Shown here: piece by piece, positions 56,097-64,000 of the stretch
Layout of the letters: each line of letters begins with the position of its first letter
How positions within the stretch are numbered: the first letter of the stretch is position 1
From: JAUIIK01 sp041390865
GTDB lineage: Bacteria; Chloroflexota; Chloroflexia; Thermomicrobiales; CFX8
Reading direction: 5' to 3'
DNA length: 64,000 nucleotides
Assembly: GCA_041390865.1 (NCBI GenBank)
Contig: JAWKPC010000008.1
Span: 101,946-165,945, forward strand
Translations under genes and position numbers: made by a program
Notes under the pieces: model-generated
The model's database searches: none
The model's input: only the letters and a program-made list of their open reading frames with translations
What the model was told of the DNA's origin: nothing

Positions 56097-58583
56097 ATGA
56101 AGGTGCTCCTTATCCAGCATCAGAACCACGCCCGCCGGTTATTTCGTCATCTCTTGAGCCGCCAGGACTGCGCCGTATCGGAGAGTGATTCCTTCGAAGG
56201 CGCCACCGGTGAGTTTCGACGAGGACCATTCGACATCGTTTTCGTCGATGAGCCGTTGCCCGGAGCCAAACCGCTCGAACACATCCGGCGGCTGCGCTCG
56301 AATGCAGCGACGGCGGACGCGATACTCGTCGCACTCGTTACTAGATCGCAGGAACGCGACCTCGCCGGTATCGTTGCCGCGGGAGCCGACGAGTACATGG
56401 TTCTGCCTGCGCCGCTGGAAGAAGTCCAGCTGCGAGTGGGCATTGTTCTCAACTGGGCGCGCCGCTCTTCGCGAGAAGCCGCCGGACAGGAGGCCGCAGG
56501 CGGCGTCAACGACCGGTTCTTCGACAGCTTGCCGGACGCGGCCGTGCTCCTCGATCGCGTAGGAACCGTCGTCTCGGCGAACCAGCGACTTGCCGATCTC
56601 ACCGGCTACACCGTCAAGCAGCTCATCGGACAACCCGCCGAGTTCATCGGCCTCCCGATGGCTGAGGAGATGCCCGGTCTATTGGAAGAGGCGGCGGCCG
56701 CGAAAGACCGGCTGGAGCACGTCACGCTCGTCCGGCGCGACATGAAACCGGTTCCGGCCGTCATTCGTTATGCCTGGCTCGATCCGGACGTGCGTTCAGT
56801 GATCGTCGGCGTCGCCCGCGAGACGGGCGAGACAGGATCGATCGAGCCGGATTCACCGGCGGAGACGCCCAGGAAATCCACCGGATCCGGCCACCTGGAA
56901 TTCGACCGGCAAGGCATCGTTCGGAGTATCAGCCGCTCGCTGGCCGACACGCTCGAGACGACGCGGGATCAGCTCATCGGCACGAGTCTGCGACAGCTCA
57001 TCCATCGTGACGATCTGTCCCGCATCGCCAGTATTATGGCGCCTCGCCAGGGACGGAAGGGGCAGGCCGCGGGCGGCACGTTTCGATTGCAGTCCGGTAC
57101 CGGCGACTGGATTCCGCTCAAGCTCGTTGGGAACGCTCTTGAAGCCGGGGGCGAAGTGGACCGGTTTCGGTTGCAGATTGTTCCCGAACACCATGCGGAC
57201 TCCGAAGACCGTCCCGCATTTGAACCAGCGCGTGCTGATGTACCAACCGGCTTCGTGAATCGGGACGAGTTTATCGAGCGAATCGGTGAGGCGTTCGATT
57301 CCACCCCCGCAGATGACCCGGTTGTCGTGCTGTTCCTGAACATCGATCGATTCAAGGCGATCAACGAACAGTTCGGGTATGCGACCGGTGACGAGTTCAT
57401 CATCGAGTTCGCCAGGCGGTTGAAGACGTTCGTTTCATTCGCGGACACGATCGCCCGTGTCGGCGGCGACGAGTTCGCGATTCTGCCGGGAATTGCCTCG
57501 AGCCATGCCGAGGCGATGGAACTGGCCGAAGACATCGCGAAGAATCTCGCCGATCAGCCGCTGGTTGTCCGGGGAATCGATCAGTATCTGACGGCGAGCA
57601 TCGGAATCGCGCTGACCGAGCCGGGCACGATTTCTCCCGCCGAGCTGTTGAGACGCGCCGACGGCGCGGCAGCCCGCGCCAAGCGGGGCGGTCGGGGAAA
57701 GATACAAATTTATGAATCCTCGCTCGAAAAGATTGAGAGCGACAGCCTTCATCTCGAGCAGGATTTGCTGAATGCGCTCAAGCGTGACGAACTAGCGATC
57801 TACTACCAGCCCGAAGTGGACCTGAACAGCGGGGCGATAGTTGGCGTCGAAGCGCTCATCCGGTGGAACCACCCGTCGCAAGGCTTCATCGAGCCGTCCC
57901 GGTTCATCCCGACCGCCGAGGATTCCGGGCTGATCGATCCGATCGGCCTCTGGGTGCTGGAACGGTCGGCCGCCGAGGTGTCGGGCTGGATTGCCAGATT
58001 CGGGCTTCGTAACTTCACCCTGGCGGTCAACTACAGCGCCAACCAGTTCATCAACGACAATCTGGTGATGGAGCTATCGTCCGCGCTGCGCCGGGCGAGC
58101 CTTCCGCCCTCGGCGCTGAGGGTCGAAATAACCGAGAGCGTGCTGATCGAAGATGATCCGGCAATTCTCAAGCGATTAGCTCAGATAAAGCGTCTCGGAT
58201 CGCATCTGGCGATCGATGATTTCGGCACAGGCCGGGCTTCGATGAGCTATCTGCGATCGCTTCCGGTCGACTGTCTGAAAGTGGACAGATCATTCGTGAG
58301 CGGCGCAAGCGCGGTCTCCGGCGAACTGTCGTTGACTAGATCAATCGCCGCGCTGGCCAGGCAGTCGGATCTCGACCTGGTGGTCGAAGGGATAGAGTCG
58401 GCAAGCCAGTTGAAGCGCGTCCGCGAGTTCGGCTGCACTCGCGGGCAGGGCTACTACTTCTCCCGGCCCGTTGCGGCCGAGACGATCGAGTTTCTGCTCA
58501 TGGCCGGACCTCGCCCGTTCGCCGGCATCATCGAGCAACTGAGCCCCGGTCAAGCCTCGGCGTCGAATACCTCCTCGTCATAG
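56097..58583 (+). CDS. c-di-GMP protein: pseudo-receiver, PAS, PAS, GGDEF, EAL
   Basis: From the ATG at 56097 the protein has 828 residues. Residues 1-120 form a receiver-like domain that keeps Asp51 (VFVDEPLPG) but has Gln7-His8 for the acidic pair and Leu103 where the conserved Lys should be. PAS-like domains cover about 140-250 and 270-385. The GGDEF domain (about 395-560) has an intact GGDEF at 456-460, but SFAD instead of the RxxD inhibitory site. The EAL domain (about 570-820) keeps EAL at 585-587 and DDFGTG. Both making and cleaving c-di-GMP are possible. No TM helix is seen; it is cytoplasmic. Confidence 0.9.
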   Translation: MKVLLIQHQNHARRLFRHLLSRQDCAVSESDSFEGATGEFRRGPFDIVFVDEPLPGAKPLEHIRRLRSNAATADAILVALVTRSQERDLAGIVAAGADEYMVLPAPLEEVQLRVGIVLNWARRSSREAAGQEAAGGVNDRFFDSLPDAAVLLDRVGTVVSANQRLADLTGYTVKQLIGQPAEFIGLPMAEEMPGLLEEAAAAKDRLEHVTLVRRDMKPVPAVIRYAWLDPDVRSVIVGVARETGETGSIEPDSPAETPRKSTGSGHLEFDRQGIVRSISRSLADTLETTRDQLIGTSLRQLIHRDDLSRIASIMAPRQGRKGQAAGGTFRLQSGTGDWIPLKLVGNALEAGGEVDRFRLQIVPEHHADSEDRPAFEPARADVPTGFVNRDEFIERIGEAFDSTPADDPVVVLFLNIDRFKAINEQFGYATGDEFIIEFARRLKTFVSFADTIARVGGDEFAILPGIASSHAEAMELAEDIAKNLADQPLVVRGIDQYLTASIGIALTEPGTISPAELLRRADGAAARAKRGGRGKIQIYESSLEKIESDSLHLEQDLLNALKRDELAIYYQPEVDLNSGAIVGVEALIRWNHPSQGFIEPSRFIPTAEDSGLIDPIGLWVLERSAAEVSGWIARFGLRNFTLAVNYSANQFINDNLVMELSSALRRASLPPSALRVEITESVLIEDDPAILKRLAQIKRLGSHLAIDDFGTGRASMSYLRSLPVDCLKVDRSFVSGASAVSGELSLTRSIAALARQSDLDLVVEGIESASQLKRVREFGCTRGQGYYFSRPVAAETIEFLLMAGPRPFAGIIEQLSPGQASASNTSSS

Positions 58584-58984
58584 CACACCCATTCCACCTG
58601 ATTCCCTTCCGGGTCGCTGACATACAGCGAACGCCAGCCCACCCAGCCATGGATTGATTCCGAAACGTCACAACCCAGCGCCTGGAGACGCTGGCGTTCA
58701 CGTTCGAGATCCTCGAGGGAGATCCCGAATGCGATGTGGTCGAGCGGGGGCGTTCTCCTGCCCGGCGTGAAGCCGGGATAGGCATCGTCGTCGGACCGGT
58801 CAAAGAGGGCGAGGACCTGGGTATGTCCATCCACTCCGTCGGCGATCCGGAAGAAGCTCGAGGCCGGGAATCGGCGCATTAGCTCGAGATTCACCACTTG
58901 TTCGTAAAATTCCGTCATCGAATCAAGATCGTTTACTTGAAGCGCAATCTCGCCGAGGCCCTTGATCGGTCTGTTGTTCGTCAT
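58550..58984 (-). CDS. VOC superfamily (glyoxalase/dioxygenase-like) protein
   Basis: The 144-residue protein has the paired beta-alpha-beta-beta-beta pattern of the vicinal oxygen chelate fold. It opens with IKGLGEIALQVNDLDSMTEFYEQ and later has PPLDHIAFGISLEDLERER and LYVSDPEGNQVEWVCYDEE, where His and Glu are typical metal ligands. The first module has Glu in place of the usual first His. It could be a lyase, an epimerase or a resistance protein. Its 3' end overlaps the convergent c-di-GMP gene by 34 bases. Confidence 0.82.
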   Translation of the reverse strand: MTNNRPIKGLGEIALQVNDLDSMTEFYEQVVNLELMRRFPASSFFRIADGVDGHTQVLALFDRSDDDAYPGFTPGRRTPPLDHIAFGISLEDLERERQRLQALGCDVSESIHGWVGWRSLYVSDPEGNQVEWVCYDEEVFDAEA

Positions 58985-59146
58985 CGATGGCGCGTCCTTT
59001 CGCTACCGGCGTTCTGCACAGATGCTGGCATCCATCCGGTGGGCGGTCATCCGAATATTTGCCCATTCGCGGTCTGCTGGATCTCGGACTACAATCGCGT
59101 GCCACATGTGGCCTGGTTCGAATTCGCGGAAGAGGGTGGATGACCT

Positions 59147-60108
59147 ATGACTTTACCTGACGGAGTCGGGATTATCGTCGGCAGCGCGAACGCGCGCGTC
59201 GGATTGCAAGCGGGGATCGACACGCTAAACGCCGGTGGCAGCGCGTTGGACGCCGCCATCGAAGCCGTAAAGCTCGTCGAAGACAATCTCGACGATCGGG
59301 GCGTCGGTACCGGAGGTATCCCGAACGTCATTGGACAGGTTGAGCTGGATGCTACCGTCATGGACGGTCGAAATCTGGCCGCCGGTTCGGTCGGAGCTGT
59401 CAAAAACTACCCACATCCGATCGAGATCGCCCGGAAGGTCATGGAGCTGACGCCACACGTCATGCTCGTTGGCGAAGGCGCCGAGCTGTTTGCGAAGCAT
59501 CATGGATTCGAGCCGTCGAACTTGCTCACCAAGGAGGCGGAAGCGAGTTGGCGGGAGCGGATCGAAGGTTCTCAGGCGGACGGCAGCAGCGTCTACGAAG
59601 ACAGCTACCAGCTTTACATGAAGACAGTGGACGACTGGGTGAAGATGCTGCACGACGAGATCTATGGCACGACCAACGTCATCGCTCGTGATGCTCAGGG
59701 GCAACATCGCTTGCGCGGTGTCGACGAGCGGATGGGGATTCAAGTGGCCCGGACAGCGCTTGGCGACTCGCCGGTTATCGGCGCGGCAACTATGCCGACA
59801 ACCGGTTCGGATCGGCGGCCTGTACCGGTCGTGGCGAGATGGCCATCCGTTGCACGACGGCGTCGAGCGTCGTCATGTACATGCGTCACGGCAAGTCTCT
59901 GGCCGAAGCGCTCGAAGCTGCGATGATCGATTTGCGGCATCTGGACGATCCCTTTGCTGGTGACCGGACGAATGTCATGAATATCATCGCGATGGATGCT
60001 GAGGGGAACGTCAACGCTGCTTCGACGTCCGATGAGGCTACGTTCGTGTTCCAGCGCACGGACATGTCCGACCTTGAGGAATCCGCGCGATTGGTAGTGC
60101 CCCTCTAA
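59147..60108 (+). pseudogene. Glycosylasparaginase-like Ntn hydrolase, disrupted by three indels
   Basis: The first frame (59147 to about 59705) encodes the alpha part: NAGGSALDAAIEAVKLVEDN and GTGGIPNVIGQVELDATVMDG, up to YGTTNVIARDAQG. The second frame then gives GNIACAVSTSGWGFKWPG, a return toward the first gives LGDSPVIGA, and a third gives NYADNRFGSAACTGRGEMAI to the stop at 60108. Lesions lie near 59700 (one extra G in a run of four), 59758 and 59788. Such enzymes cut themselves before a Thr nucleophile (probably in YGTTN) and hydrolyse Asn-linked sugars or isoaspartyl peptides. As assembled it cannot give a whole enzyme. Confidence 0.78.
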
Positions 60109-60129
60109 CCTTTCAAGATTGCCGTTCCG

Positions 60130-60175
60130 GCCGTCATCGGAGTCTGCCCATCGCAGATACCGGTGACGGCTTTTT
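60130..60175 (+). terminator. Rho-independent terminator
   Basis: GCCGTCATCGG (60130-60140) pairs with CCGGTGACGGC (60160-60170) with one G-U pair, followed by five Ts. A nested TCTGC/GCAGA stem fills the loop. It begins 21 bases after the asparaginase-like stop, showing that this unit kept its transcription signals despite the frameshifts. Confidence 0.78.
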
Positions 60176-60356
60176 ATTGCACATCGGATAGCGCGGAAGT
60201 CAGGGCCAAACATACGGAGAAGATACTTAAGTACCTCGATCGGTCCCCTGAAGATACGCTCGGCCCCGAGGACTCACTCTTTCGGCCCTAACGAGTCACA
60301 GACGTTCCGACCGATACTGAAATCGGGAGGTGCGCAGTAGATCGGGAGGCATACAC

Positions 60357-60611
60357 ATGACGGCGAGAACGACAACGGACCCCACAATGACCTGGGAAGA
60401 CCTATCTCCTCGGCAGCAGGAGATCATGCTCTGTCTGGCACAGGGCAGCAGCAATCAGGAGATAGCCGACGACCTCGGGCTCAAACTCTCGACGGTCCGC
60501 AACAATATTGCGGCTGTCTATGAGTTGCTGGGCATTTCCAATCGAGTCCAGGCATTGCTCTGGGTGCTCTCCTTCGAGGATCTCGCACAGGAAGTCCTGG
60601 CAGCTGACTAG
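60357..60611 (+). CDS. Stand-alone LuxR/NarL-type helix-turn-helix protein
   Basis: The ATG at 60357 has a near-perfect SD (GGGAGG, seven bases upstream). The 84-residue protein is little more than one LuxR-type HTH: LSPRQQEIMLCLAQGSSNQE, IADDLGLKLSTVRNNIAAVY as the recognition helix region, and LLGISNRVQALLWVL. There is no receiver, PAS or ligand domain. It could be a small regulator in its own right or an output domain split from its sensor. A 250-bp non-coding stretch precedes it. The recognition helix TVRNNI resembles the TVKNYV of DosR. Cytoplasmic, DNA-binding inferred. Confidence 0.82.
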   Translation: MTARTTTDPTMTWEDLSPRQQEIMLCLAQGSSNQEIADDLGLKLSTVRNNIAAVYELLGISNRVQALLWVLSFEDLAQEVLAAD

Positions 60612-60692
60612 GCTCAACACGTCCCGTGCCATGACGACAGGTCCGCTACACTGTACGGGCTGTCATGACTATTCGTGGGGGACGTCAGGGCT

Positions 60693-61535
60693 ATGGACTC
60701 GAATGAAGCATTCGTCGCGATCAGTCGAAACGAGGAGCTGGCCGGACGGCGAGCCTACTGGTTCCTGATTCGCGATTTCCACCCGCTGGTAGCTATGCAA
60801 GGTGAGCAGGCAAGGATTCCCGTGCTTGATCCGGATGATCCATTGATTCCTCCGGTCGAGCGGCATCATTGCATCGGTCATATCGGCAACACGCCCTGCT
60901 TCGCAGCAGAGTTGCCGACGGACTTCGAACCGCCCGAGGGGATGGAGTTCATCAATCTCAGGCCGCTTCACGCGCACGTCGGCGAAACGCTCTGGTCGGT
61001 TGCAGGGCGGGCCGTCCAGATCATCGACTGGGCGAGGACGCACAGGTTTTGTGGGCGTTGCGGCGTCGAAAACACGTTTTCCCGGCAAGACCGTTCGCTC
61101 CGATGCCCGAACTGCAACCTCTCCCACTATCCCCGCCTGTCTCCCGCCGTTATCGTCCTCGTCCAGCGTGACGGTGAAATCCTTCTCGGACGCTCCAACA
61201 GGTTTCCCAACGCGTTCTACAGCGTCCTGGCCGGTTTCGTCGAACCCGGCGAGTCGCTCGAGCAGACGGTTGCACGTGAAGTGTTCGAGGAAACCGGCAT
61301 ACGGGTTAAGGACATCCAGTACTTCGGAAGCCAGCCCTGGCCCTTTCCAAATTCGTTGATGATCGGGTTCACGGCATCCTACGCTGGTGGAGATATCGTG
61401 CTCCATGACGACGAGATCCTCGACGCGAACTGGTTTGGCGCCGAGGATCTTCCGGTCATTCCCGGGTCTATCAGCATCGCTCGAAAGCTCATCGACTGGT
61501 GGCTCGAGCAGCAGGGAGTTGCCGTATCAGCATGA
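60693..61535 (+). CDS. nudC: NADH pyrophosphatase / NAD-RNA decapping enzyme NudC
   Basis: From the ATG at 60693 (CAGGG upstream) the protein has 280 residues. A zinc ribbon with four Cys (FCGRCGVEN and LRCPNCNLSHYPR) precedes the Nudix domain. The Nudix box is GFVEPGESLEQTVAREVFEE continuing TGI, and the NudC signature SQPWPFPNSLM follows about 30 residues later. The enzyme cleaves NAD(H) and removes NAD caps from RNA 5' ends in the cytoplasm. Zinc and catalytic Glu residues all look intact. Confidence 0.95.
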   Translation: MDSNEAFVAISRNEELAGRRAYWFLIRDFHPLVAMQGEQARIPVLDPDDPLIPPVERHHCIGHIGNTPCFAAELPTDFEPPEGMEFINLRPLHAHVGETLWSVAGRAVQIIDWARTHRFCGRCGVENTFSRQDRSLRCPNCNLSHYPRLSPAVIVLVQRDGEILLGRSNRFPNAFYSVLAGFVEPGESLEQTVAREVFEETGIRVKDIQYFGSQPWPFPNSLMIGFTASYAGGDIVLHDDEILDANWFGAEDLPVIPGSISIARKLIDWWLEQQGVAVSA

Positions 61536-61536
61536 G

Positions 61537-61558
61537 GCCGCGTCGGGTCAGACGCGGC
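61537..61558 (+). terminator. Hairpin just after nudC
   Basis: GCCGCGTC (61537-61544) pairs with GACGCGGC (61551-61558) around GGGTCA, two bases after the nudC stop. No T tract follows. Confidence 0.45.
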
Positions 61559-61600
61559 ACATGACAGGTGGCGCCCGGAAGCTTGCTCACGGACGCTCTT

Positions 61601-61639
61601 GGTGACCGGGGGTGGGTGAGAGACCAACCCCCGGTCACC
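61601..61639. terminator. Bidirectional hairpin between nudC and the M28 peptidase gene
   Basis: GGTGACCGGGGGT (61601-61613) is perfectly repeated in inverse at 61627-61639, giving a 13-bp stem and 13-base loop between convergent genes. GGTGAGAGACC in the loop region recalls the hairpin at 43492-43533. Confidence 0.6.
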
Positions 61640-61647
61640 GGTGAAGC

Positions 61648-63057
61648 CTATCCTGCCGGCCGATTGTTGCGGCCCCAGTGGTATTCCAGAATGTCCGCTA
61701 TATCATCCTTCTTGAGGATCGATTGCACCTCGTCTTCGTCGCGCCGGTCCGATGCGAGGTCCGGCTCGCAGGCCAGTCTTGCGGCAACCCGGGCCGCGAA
61801 CACAGCGCCCATCTGCAGTCCGCGTGGAGTGACCTTGTCGACGGTATCGGCCTCCGTATGACCATAGCCCCGGCCGATCATCCCGGCCGTGGCGTCTTTG
61901 CTGCGCATCGTGGCGCTCGGATAGCCCTTGAGGAAGTAGGGGAAGTGATCGGAATGGACCGAGAGGTTGTCCCCAACCTCGTAGTCATAGTCGAGCGACT
62001 CCGAAAGATCTCTGAAGTAGCGGACCCAGTTCTCGTCACGCGTTACCGTGACGCTGTCCTGTCCACCGGCGCCTCGTCCGGCTCCGTCAAGATTCATCGA
62101 GAAGACCAGGCGTTCATCGACGCCGTCGCGGTCATAGGTATCGGCATGATCCCAGCTCCCGATCAGACCGATCTCCTCGCATCCATAGCAGATGATCCGG
62201 ATGGTTCGATCGAACTGGCCGGCGAACGGCGCGAGAAGCCGGCCCGCTTCGAGCCCGACCAGGGTTCCCGCTCCGTCGTCCGCCGCGCCCTGTGCGATGT
62301 CGTGTCCGTCATAGTGTCCACCGAACAGGACGATCTCGTGCGCCTTGTCGCCTCCAGGAATGTCTCCGACGACGTTGTAGGAGTGCGATAGCCGGGTTTC
62401 GTTCTCGAGATGGATGCGAACGCTCACTGGACCGCGGTCGAGCAAACGCCGCAGCAGCGAGCCGGACTCGAAGGTGATCCCGATTCCCGGGATCGGCGAC
62501 TCGTGATCGGTATCCTGGTCGCCACCCGGCTTCTGAGCATAGAGCGCCCCGGTAATGTGCAGCAATCCCGGATTCCGATTGAGGAAGATAACGGCCGACG
62601 CTCCGGCCTCGTGGGCCCACCGGAACTTGTCGGTCCGGTGGCTGCGAGTCGCCGTTTCAGCATCGGTCAGTACGATCTTGCCCCGCACGACGTCGCCAAG
62701 ACGCTCGTAATCTTCCTGCTCTCCGCCGCCGACATCGATGACTTCGCCCTCGTACGTGCCGGAACCGCAGTAGGGCATTGCGATCGCGGTGATCTGGCGC
62801 TCTCCGGGTTCGGTGACCGTCAGCTCACAGACGCCACGGTCCCAGGTGTAGACCGGGAACTCCTCCAGATGAGCGTTCGAGAGTCCGTAGGCGCGCATCT
62901 TTTCGAGCAGGTATTCGGCGGCGGCATGCTCGCTTGCACTGCCGCCAAATCGATGACCGAGGTCGTCACAAAGGTGCAGCAGGTTTCGCCACATCTCGTT
63001 CGTCGTCCAGGCTTCGCCAATGATATGCCGGTCGATCGCCGCCAGGTCGCAAGCCAC
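61648..63057 (-). CDS. M28 family metallopeptidase
   Basis: The gene starts at GTG (63057) with GGGAGG five bases upstream and encodes 469 residues. A protease-associated-like insert covers about 80-220. The catalytic domain has the zinc motifs LFGGHYDGHDIAQGAADDGA near 246-265 (His and Asp ligands), YGCEEIGLIGS near 290-300 (catalytic Glu and ligand Glu), FSMNLDGAGR near 318-327 (Asp) and HTEADTVDKV near 415-424 (His). Such enzymes are aminopeptidases or carboxypeptidases. There is no clear signal peptide, so it is probably cytoplasmic, unlike many secreted M28 enzymes. Confidence 0.9.
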   Translation of the reverse strand: MACDLAAIDRHIIGEAWTTNEMWRNLLHLCDDLGHRFGGSASEHAAAEYLLEKMRAYGLSNAHLEEFPVYTWDRGVCELTVTEPGERQITAIAMPYCGSGTYEGEVIDVGGGEQEDYERLGDVVRGKIVLTDAETATRSHRTDKFRWAHEAGASAVIFLNRNPGLLHITGALYAQKPGGDQDTDHESPIPGIGITFESGSLLRRLLDRGPVSVRIHLENETRLSHSYNVVGDIPGGDKAHEIVLFGGHYDGHDIAQGAADDGAGTLVGLEAGRLLAPFAGQFDRTIRIICYGCEEIGLIGSWDHADTYDRDGVDERLVFSMNLDGAGRGAGGQDSVTVTRDENWVRYFRDLSESLDYDYEVGDNLSVHSDHFPYFLKGYPSATMRSKDATAGMIGRGYGHTEADTVDKVTPRGLQMGAVFAARVAARLACEPDLASDRRDEDEVQSILKKDDIADILEYHWGRNNRPAG

Positions 63058-63195
63058 TATGGCCTCCCATTGTCATTACAGCATCGCGAAACTGGTTCAA
63101 TATCGCCGTCGGGATAGACCTTGTCAAGCGTGCGGGAACCCGATTGAAGTATTCTGGACATGGAATCAGACGCTCACTCGTTGAAAGGCATTCCC

Positions 63196-63702
63196 ATGAC
63201 GACAACATCGACGTTTGTCGCACCAGACGCAAGTGGATTGAAGTCGCCGTTCGTCAATCTCCATCATGTGGCGCTCGTCACGAACGACATGGAGAAGACG
63301 GTCGCGTTCTACCGCGACGTCCTCGGCAGCGAAATTGCGATGGCGCATCGGACGGGCAACGAGAACGTTCGGCACTATTTCATCACCGTCGCGCCGAATA
63401 CCGTTTTCGCGTTCTTCGAGTTTCCGGAAGCCGAGATGCCGGATCTGCTTCCAGCAACGCAGCCGAAATCAGGGCGTTCGCTCGATCACATATGTCTCTG
63501 GGTTGAAAATGAGAAGGCCTGGGACGATTTCCACGATCATCTCGTCGAGCATGGCGTCGATGTAACTCGTTCCTCGGAGCGGAAATCGATGTTCTTCCCC
63601 GATCCGAACAACATCGTCATCGAGGTGACCTGCGCGAACTGGTCGCCAGGGTTCCCGGTCCACGACGATCCCGAACCGGCCTACGAACCACCAGCGAGCT
63701 AG
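63196..63702 (+). CDS. VOC superfamily (glyoxalase/dioxygenase-like) protein
   Basis: The ATG at 63196 has GAAAGG seven bases upstream and gives 168 residues; an ATG at 63160 lacks an SD. The VOC fold is clear: NLHHVALVTNDMEKTVAFYR with the first metal His, SLDHICLWVENEKAWDDFHD with the second, and FFPDPNNIVIEVTC with the Glu ligand. Metal-site residues are complete, consistent with a lyase, isomerase or dioxygenase. The stop overlaps that of the convergent sigma-factor gene by four bases. The substrate is unknown. Confidence 0.87.
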   Translation: MTTTSTFVAPDASGLKSPFVNLHHVALVTNDMEKTVAFYRDVLGSEIAMAHRTGNENVRHYFITVAPNTVFAFFEFPEAEMPDLLPATQPKSGRSLDHICLWVENEKAWDDFHDHLVEHGVDVTRSSERKSMFFPDPNNIVIEVTCANWSPGFPVHDDPEPAYEPPAS

Positions 63703-64000
63703 CTCGACGAAGGCGGAAATTCTCGCAGCCTGCGCGCGATGTTCGCCTGTTCGAGTTCCGAATGGGCGTACTCGCGCGCGGCGAGCAATGCCGCCATCGC
63801 CTCCGAATGCCGCCCTGACCGCAAGAGCAGTTCCGACCGAGCGACGAAATATGGCGCGTACGAGCTGAGAAGTCCGGTTGATTCCAGGTCATCCAGCATT
63901 TGAAGCCCGGCATCGGCACCGCAGGCTTCCGCGACAGCCACGGCATGATTCAGGCGGACGACCGGGGAGCGATTCAAGGCGTACATGCGATGGTAGAGCA
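63699..64000 (-). CDS. ECF sigma factor (ECF42-like), C-terminal part; 5' end off right edge
   Basis: The minus-strand frame is open to the window end and covers the last 100 or so codons. It reads LYHRMYALNRSPVVRLNHAV followed by AVAEACGADAGLQMLDDLES and LLLRSGRHSEAMAALLAARE. This matches the helical TPR-like C-terminal extension (DUF6596) of ECF42-type sigma factors, with the PVV.LN.AVAVAE motif. The sigma2 and sigma4 domains would lie beyond the edge. Family members often accompany YCII/DGPF proteins; none is visible here. Confidence 0.75.
   Translation of the reverse strand, partial: LYHRMYALNRSPVVRLNHAVAVAEACGADAGLQMLDDLESTGLLSSYAPYFVARSELLLRSGRHSEAMAALLAAREYAHSELEQANIARRLREFPPSSS

Overview
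The window looks like chromosomal DNA of a GC-rich bacterium, most likely a member of the Chloroflexota (class Thermomicrobia, Sphaerobacter or Thermomicrobiales type). This placement is an inference. It rests on coenzyme F420 genes next to Mn-superoxide dismutase, a Rex repressor and a fused AccD-AccA carboxyltransferase; on Tat-type lipoprotein binding proteins for peptide ABC transporters; and on secreted proteins carrying paired LGFP-like wall modules. Nearly all the DNA is coding, genes are packed in short operons with ATGA-type overlaps, and GTG or TTG starts with good Shine-Dalgarno (SD) sequences are common. I see no rRNA, tRNA, CRISPR array, transposase or prophage gene.

Layout. 1-3.1 kb: a minus-strand operon (EamA transporter, two small membrane proteins, GNAT acetyltransferase, start of a phytoene/squalene synthase). 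3.2-10.4 kb: F420-type oxidoreductase, a palindromic repeat, phosphofructokinase, two small ORFs, secreted glycoside hydrolase, MidA-like methyltransferase, Ada. 10.6-14.7 kb: membrane-linked sulfite-oxidase-type molybdoenzyme, then an F420 group (CofE, an Fgd-like dehydrogenase, a split-barrel oxidoreductase). 14.7-19.3 kb: two ABC-2 transporters behind an arginase-fold enzyme. 19.3-25.3 kb: epimerase, M20 dipeptidase, Mn-SOD, large secreted protein. 25.5-32 kb: acyl-CoA ligase, divergent FadR-type regulator with promoter and operator, peptide transporter (binding protein, two permeases, no ATPase). 32.3-38.7 kb: Rex, adenosine deaminase, a second such transporter. 38.8-43.4 kb: MFS exporter behind an attenuator-like leader, AccDA, orphan binding protein. 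43.5-49.8 kb: MetE under a SAM-I riboswitch, then a flotillin/NfeD/short-SPFH group. 49.9-55.9 kb: amidohydrolase, two class C beta-lactamase-like hydrolases, a broken CoA-transferase, enoyl-CoA hydratase. 56-64 kb: a GGDEF-EAL protein near a DosR-like palindrome, VOC proteins, a broken asparaginase-like gene, a LuxR-type HTH protein, NudC, an M28 peptidase and the end of an ECF sigma factor.

The best leads are the leader of the MFS exporter at 38.80-38.96 kb (short ORF plus three competing hairpins, the last covering the SD), the exact 14-bp DosR-type palindrome at 55978-55991, the paired SPFH/NfeD locus, and two genes each broken by three closely spaced indels. The complete S-box with terminator and antiterminator before metE, and the promoter plus FadR-subfamily operator at 27.3 kb, are well supported and show directly how those genes are controlled.
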